DNA of 6,669 bases from the NCBI GenBank assembly GCA_004356385.1, contig SMXL01000059.1, positions 1 to 6,669 of the forward strand, read 5' to 3'. Under the pieces are notes generated by a model. It saw nothing but the letters and a program-made list of their open reading frames with translations. It was not told the DNA's origin and made no database searches. Source of the stretch: Bacteroidota bacterium (GTDB taxonomy: Bacteria; Bacteroidota; Rhodothermia; Rhodothermales; UBA10348). Positions within the stretch are counted from its first letter, which is position 1; each line of letters opens with the position of its first letter. This document shows positions 5,431 to 6,669 of the stretch, piece after piece. The position numbers and the translations under genes are program-made.

Positions 5431-6633
5431 ATGCAGAAGATTCACGTCATTGATGAACGCGAGGGTAGCGAGGTACCCTTTCTCAGGGGGATTTTGACTC
5501 GTTCGCTTCAAAAAAGCGGAATTACGTTTGACGAAGCGTATAAAATATCTGATCAAATTCGACGCTCTCTGGCCCAGCGATCCGAGATTTTATCCCATGA
5601 GCTTAGAACGGTCGTGTCCGAATACCTTGAGTCACATGGATACGTCGAGCAGCTGCAAGCGTATAGGCAAGGTGCTCTCGAAGTTCCTACCATTCACATT
5701 ATCGATAGAGATGGAAGTGAGATTCCGTTCTCGAAGGGACGATTATCTCAGTCAATGGAGATATGTGGGATGGATCAGGATCAGTCATATCAGATTACCC
5801 AATCCATCGAGGCAAGTATTGTTGCGGCAAAAAAGAAGGAAATCTCTTCTTCAGATCTTGCAGACCAGACCTCTCGGGCTATCCGACTGAACGCAGGTGA
5901 AGAAGTCGCCGTTCGCTATCGACGGTGGAGAGAATTTGGGTCCAGCGGCAAACCCATAATCCTGCTTGTCGGCGGTACAACGGGAAGTGGAAAAAGTACG
6001 ATTGGATCTGAACTGGCACACAGGCTCGATATCGTGCGCACGCAATCTACAGATATGCTTCGCGAAGTCATGCGTTTGATGATCCCTGCGCGGCTACTTC
6101 CCACCCTCCATACGTCTTCGTTTGGAGCCTACAAGACGTTTCCTCAATGGAAATCGGAGCAAGAGGGGATGGAAGAACCACCCATGATCGCAGGATACCT
6201 GAGCCAGGCTGAGCAGGTCGGCGTGGGAATCGAGGGCGTGTTAAAGAGAGCAGAAAATGAACGGGTATCTCTGATTTTAGAAGGCGTACACATACACCCT
6301 GCGCTCATAAAACAAATCATCGATCAGTCCGATGCGCTCGTCGTCCCGATCATCCTGGCCGTTCTGAAAAAGAAACGATTGCGAAAGCGTCTCATCGGTC
6401 GGGGTCAGGCGATCGCGTCGAGAAGGTCAAAACGATACCTTGAAAATTTTGACCACATCTGGAATCTGCAGTCCTTCCTGCTTGATCAAGCAGATCACTT
6501 CAACATTCCGATCGTCCAGAACTTTGACGAGGAAGAAGCGATTCGATCGATCATGGAAACGATCTCTGCATATGTCGCTAGAGACATGTCCAGTTCAGCG
6601 GAGGAGAGGGAAGAGAGGAGGGAAACACGTTAA
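5431..6633 (+). CDS. 2-phosphoglycerate kinase-like protein with two ATP-cone domains
   Basis: A 400-residue soluble protein. Residues 3-80 and 87-168 are two ATP-cone modules, each opening with the pattern I-H-I/V-I-D, DGSEIPF or EGSEVPF, then a Gly-x-Leu-x-x-Ser helix. ATP cones usually bind ATP or dATP as allosteric sensors, as in ribonucleotide reductase and NrdR. Residues 174-383 form a P-loop kinase domain: Walker A GGTTGSGKST (181-190), STDMLREVMR (206-215), and LILEGVHIHP (281-290) ending the Walker B strand. A basic region KKKRLRKRLIGRG (313-325) may be the lid. This layout resembles archaeal 2-phosphoglycerate kinase, which makes 2,3-diphosphoglycerate for the cyclic compound of methanogens and, as I recall, carries one cone. 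ATG 5431 starts right at the first cone; no Shine-Dalgarno sequence precedes it. The C-terminal 15 residues are charged and probably disordered. No cyclic 2,3-diphosphoglycerate synthetase is in view, so the substrate is uncertain. Confidence 0.83.
   Translation: MQKIHVIDEREGSEVPFLRGILTRSLQKSGITFDEAYKISDQIRRSLAQRSEILSHELRTVVSEYLESHGYVEQLQAYRQGALEVPTIHIIDRDGSEIPFSKGRLSQSMEICGMDQDQSYQITQSIEASIVAAKKKEISSSDLADQTSRAIRLNAGEEVAVRYRRWREFGSSGKPIILLVGGTTGSGKSTIGSELAHRLDIVRTQSTDMLREVMRLMIPARLLPTLHTSSFGAYKTFPQWKSEQEGMEEPPMIAGYLSQAEQVGVGIEGVLKRAENERVSLILEGVHIHPALIKQIIDQSDALVVPIILAVLKKKRLRKRLIGRGQAIASRRSKRYLENFDHIWNLQSFLLDQADHFNIPIVQNFDEEEAIRSIMETISAYVARDMSSSAEEREERRETR
5437..5934 (+). repeat. Tandem ATP-cone duplication inside the kinase-like gene
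   Basis: Two copies at about 5437-5670 and 5689-5934. Aligned by eye, IHVIDEREGSEVPFLRG matches IHIIDRDGSEIPFSKG, RSLQKSGITFDEAYKIS matches QSMEICGMDQDQSYQIT, and ILSHELRTVVSEYL matches EISSSDLADQTSRAI. The copies are clearly related in protein but well diverged, so the duplication is old or the second module was acquired separately. The short linker reads GALEVPT. Confidence 0.85.
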
Positions 6634-6669
6634 ACTCAGCGGAGACGCGTCATTCGTTGCAGTCTTCCA
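6634..6669. other. Right-edge sequence without recognisable features
   Basis: The last 36 bases follow the kinase-like gene's stop. I see no hairpin, T run or start codon with supporting context, so whether the operon continues past the window cannot be told. Confidence 0.5.

Noticed and set aside
3506..6633. A single operon or defence island made of the HD, cyclodeaminase-like and kinase-like genes
   Set aside because: The genes alternate in direction, have no shared promoter, and lack defence hallmarks such as effector fusions, toxin pairs or mobile-element borders.

Overview
This window reads as ordinary chromosomal DNA from a bacterium, probably of the Bacteroidota/Rhodothermota-Balneolota group. 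The reasons are the cmk-rpsA gene pair, an S1 protein with an acidic N-terminal extension and a Lys/Ala-rich C-terminal tail, and five starts that all lack a purine-rich Shine-Dalgarno sequence. Base composition is near balanced. The placement is inferred from style, not from a marker gene. I see no mobile element, tRNA, rRNA or CRISPR array.

Layout: (1) 18-692 (+) cytidylate kinase (cmk). (2) 693-868 is a leader/intergenic region with two consecutive hairpins; the second, at 755-790, looks like a good intrinsic terminator. (3) 869-3421 (+) ribosomal protein S1 (rpsA) has six S1 domains, flanked by about 100 acidic residues at the N-terminus and a roughly 190-residue charged tail ending in a histone H1-like Lys/Ala repeat. 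(4) 3451-3491 is a strong GC-rich hairpin ending rpsA transcription. (5) 3506-4333 (+) is an uncharacterised HD-domain metal-dependent phosphohydrolase, starting only 14 bases after that hairpin. (6) 4382-5320 (-) is an ornithine cyclodeaminase/mu-crystallin family NAD(P)-binding enzyme, convergent with the HD gene. (7) 5321-5430 is a short divergent control region. (8) 5431-6633 (+) is a kinase related to archaeal 2-phosphoglycerate kinase, carrying two tandem ATP-cone domains ahead of its P-loop domain.

The first two genes supply nucleotide metabolism (CMP to CDP) and translation initiation, a pairing conserved in many bacteria. The last three are not an obvious single pathway: they run in alternating directions and are separated by terminator-like or promoter-sized gaps. 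The most unusual item is the double-ATP-cone 2-phosphoglycerate-kinase-like protein, a type best known from methanogens that make cyclic 2,3-diphosphoglycerate. The next is the heavily extended S1 protein. I did not find evidence for a wholly new multi-gene system.
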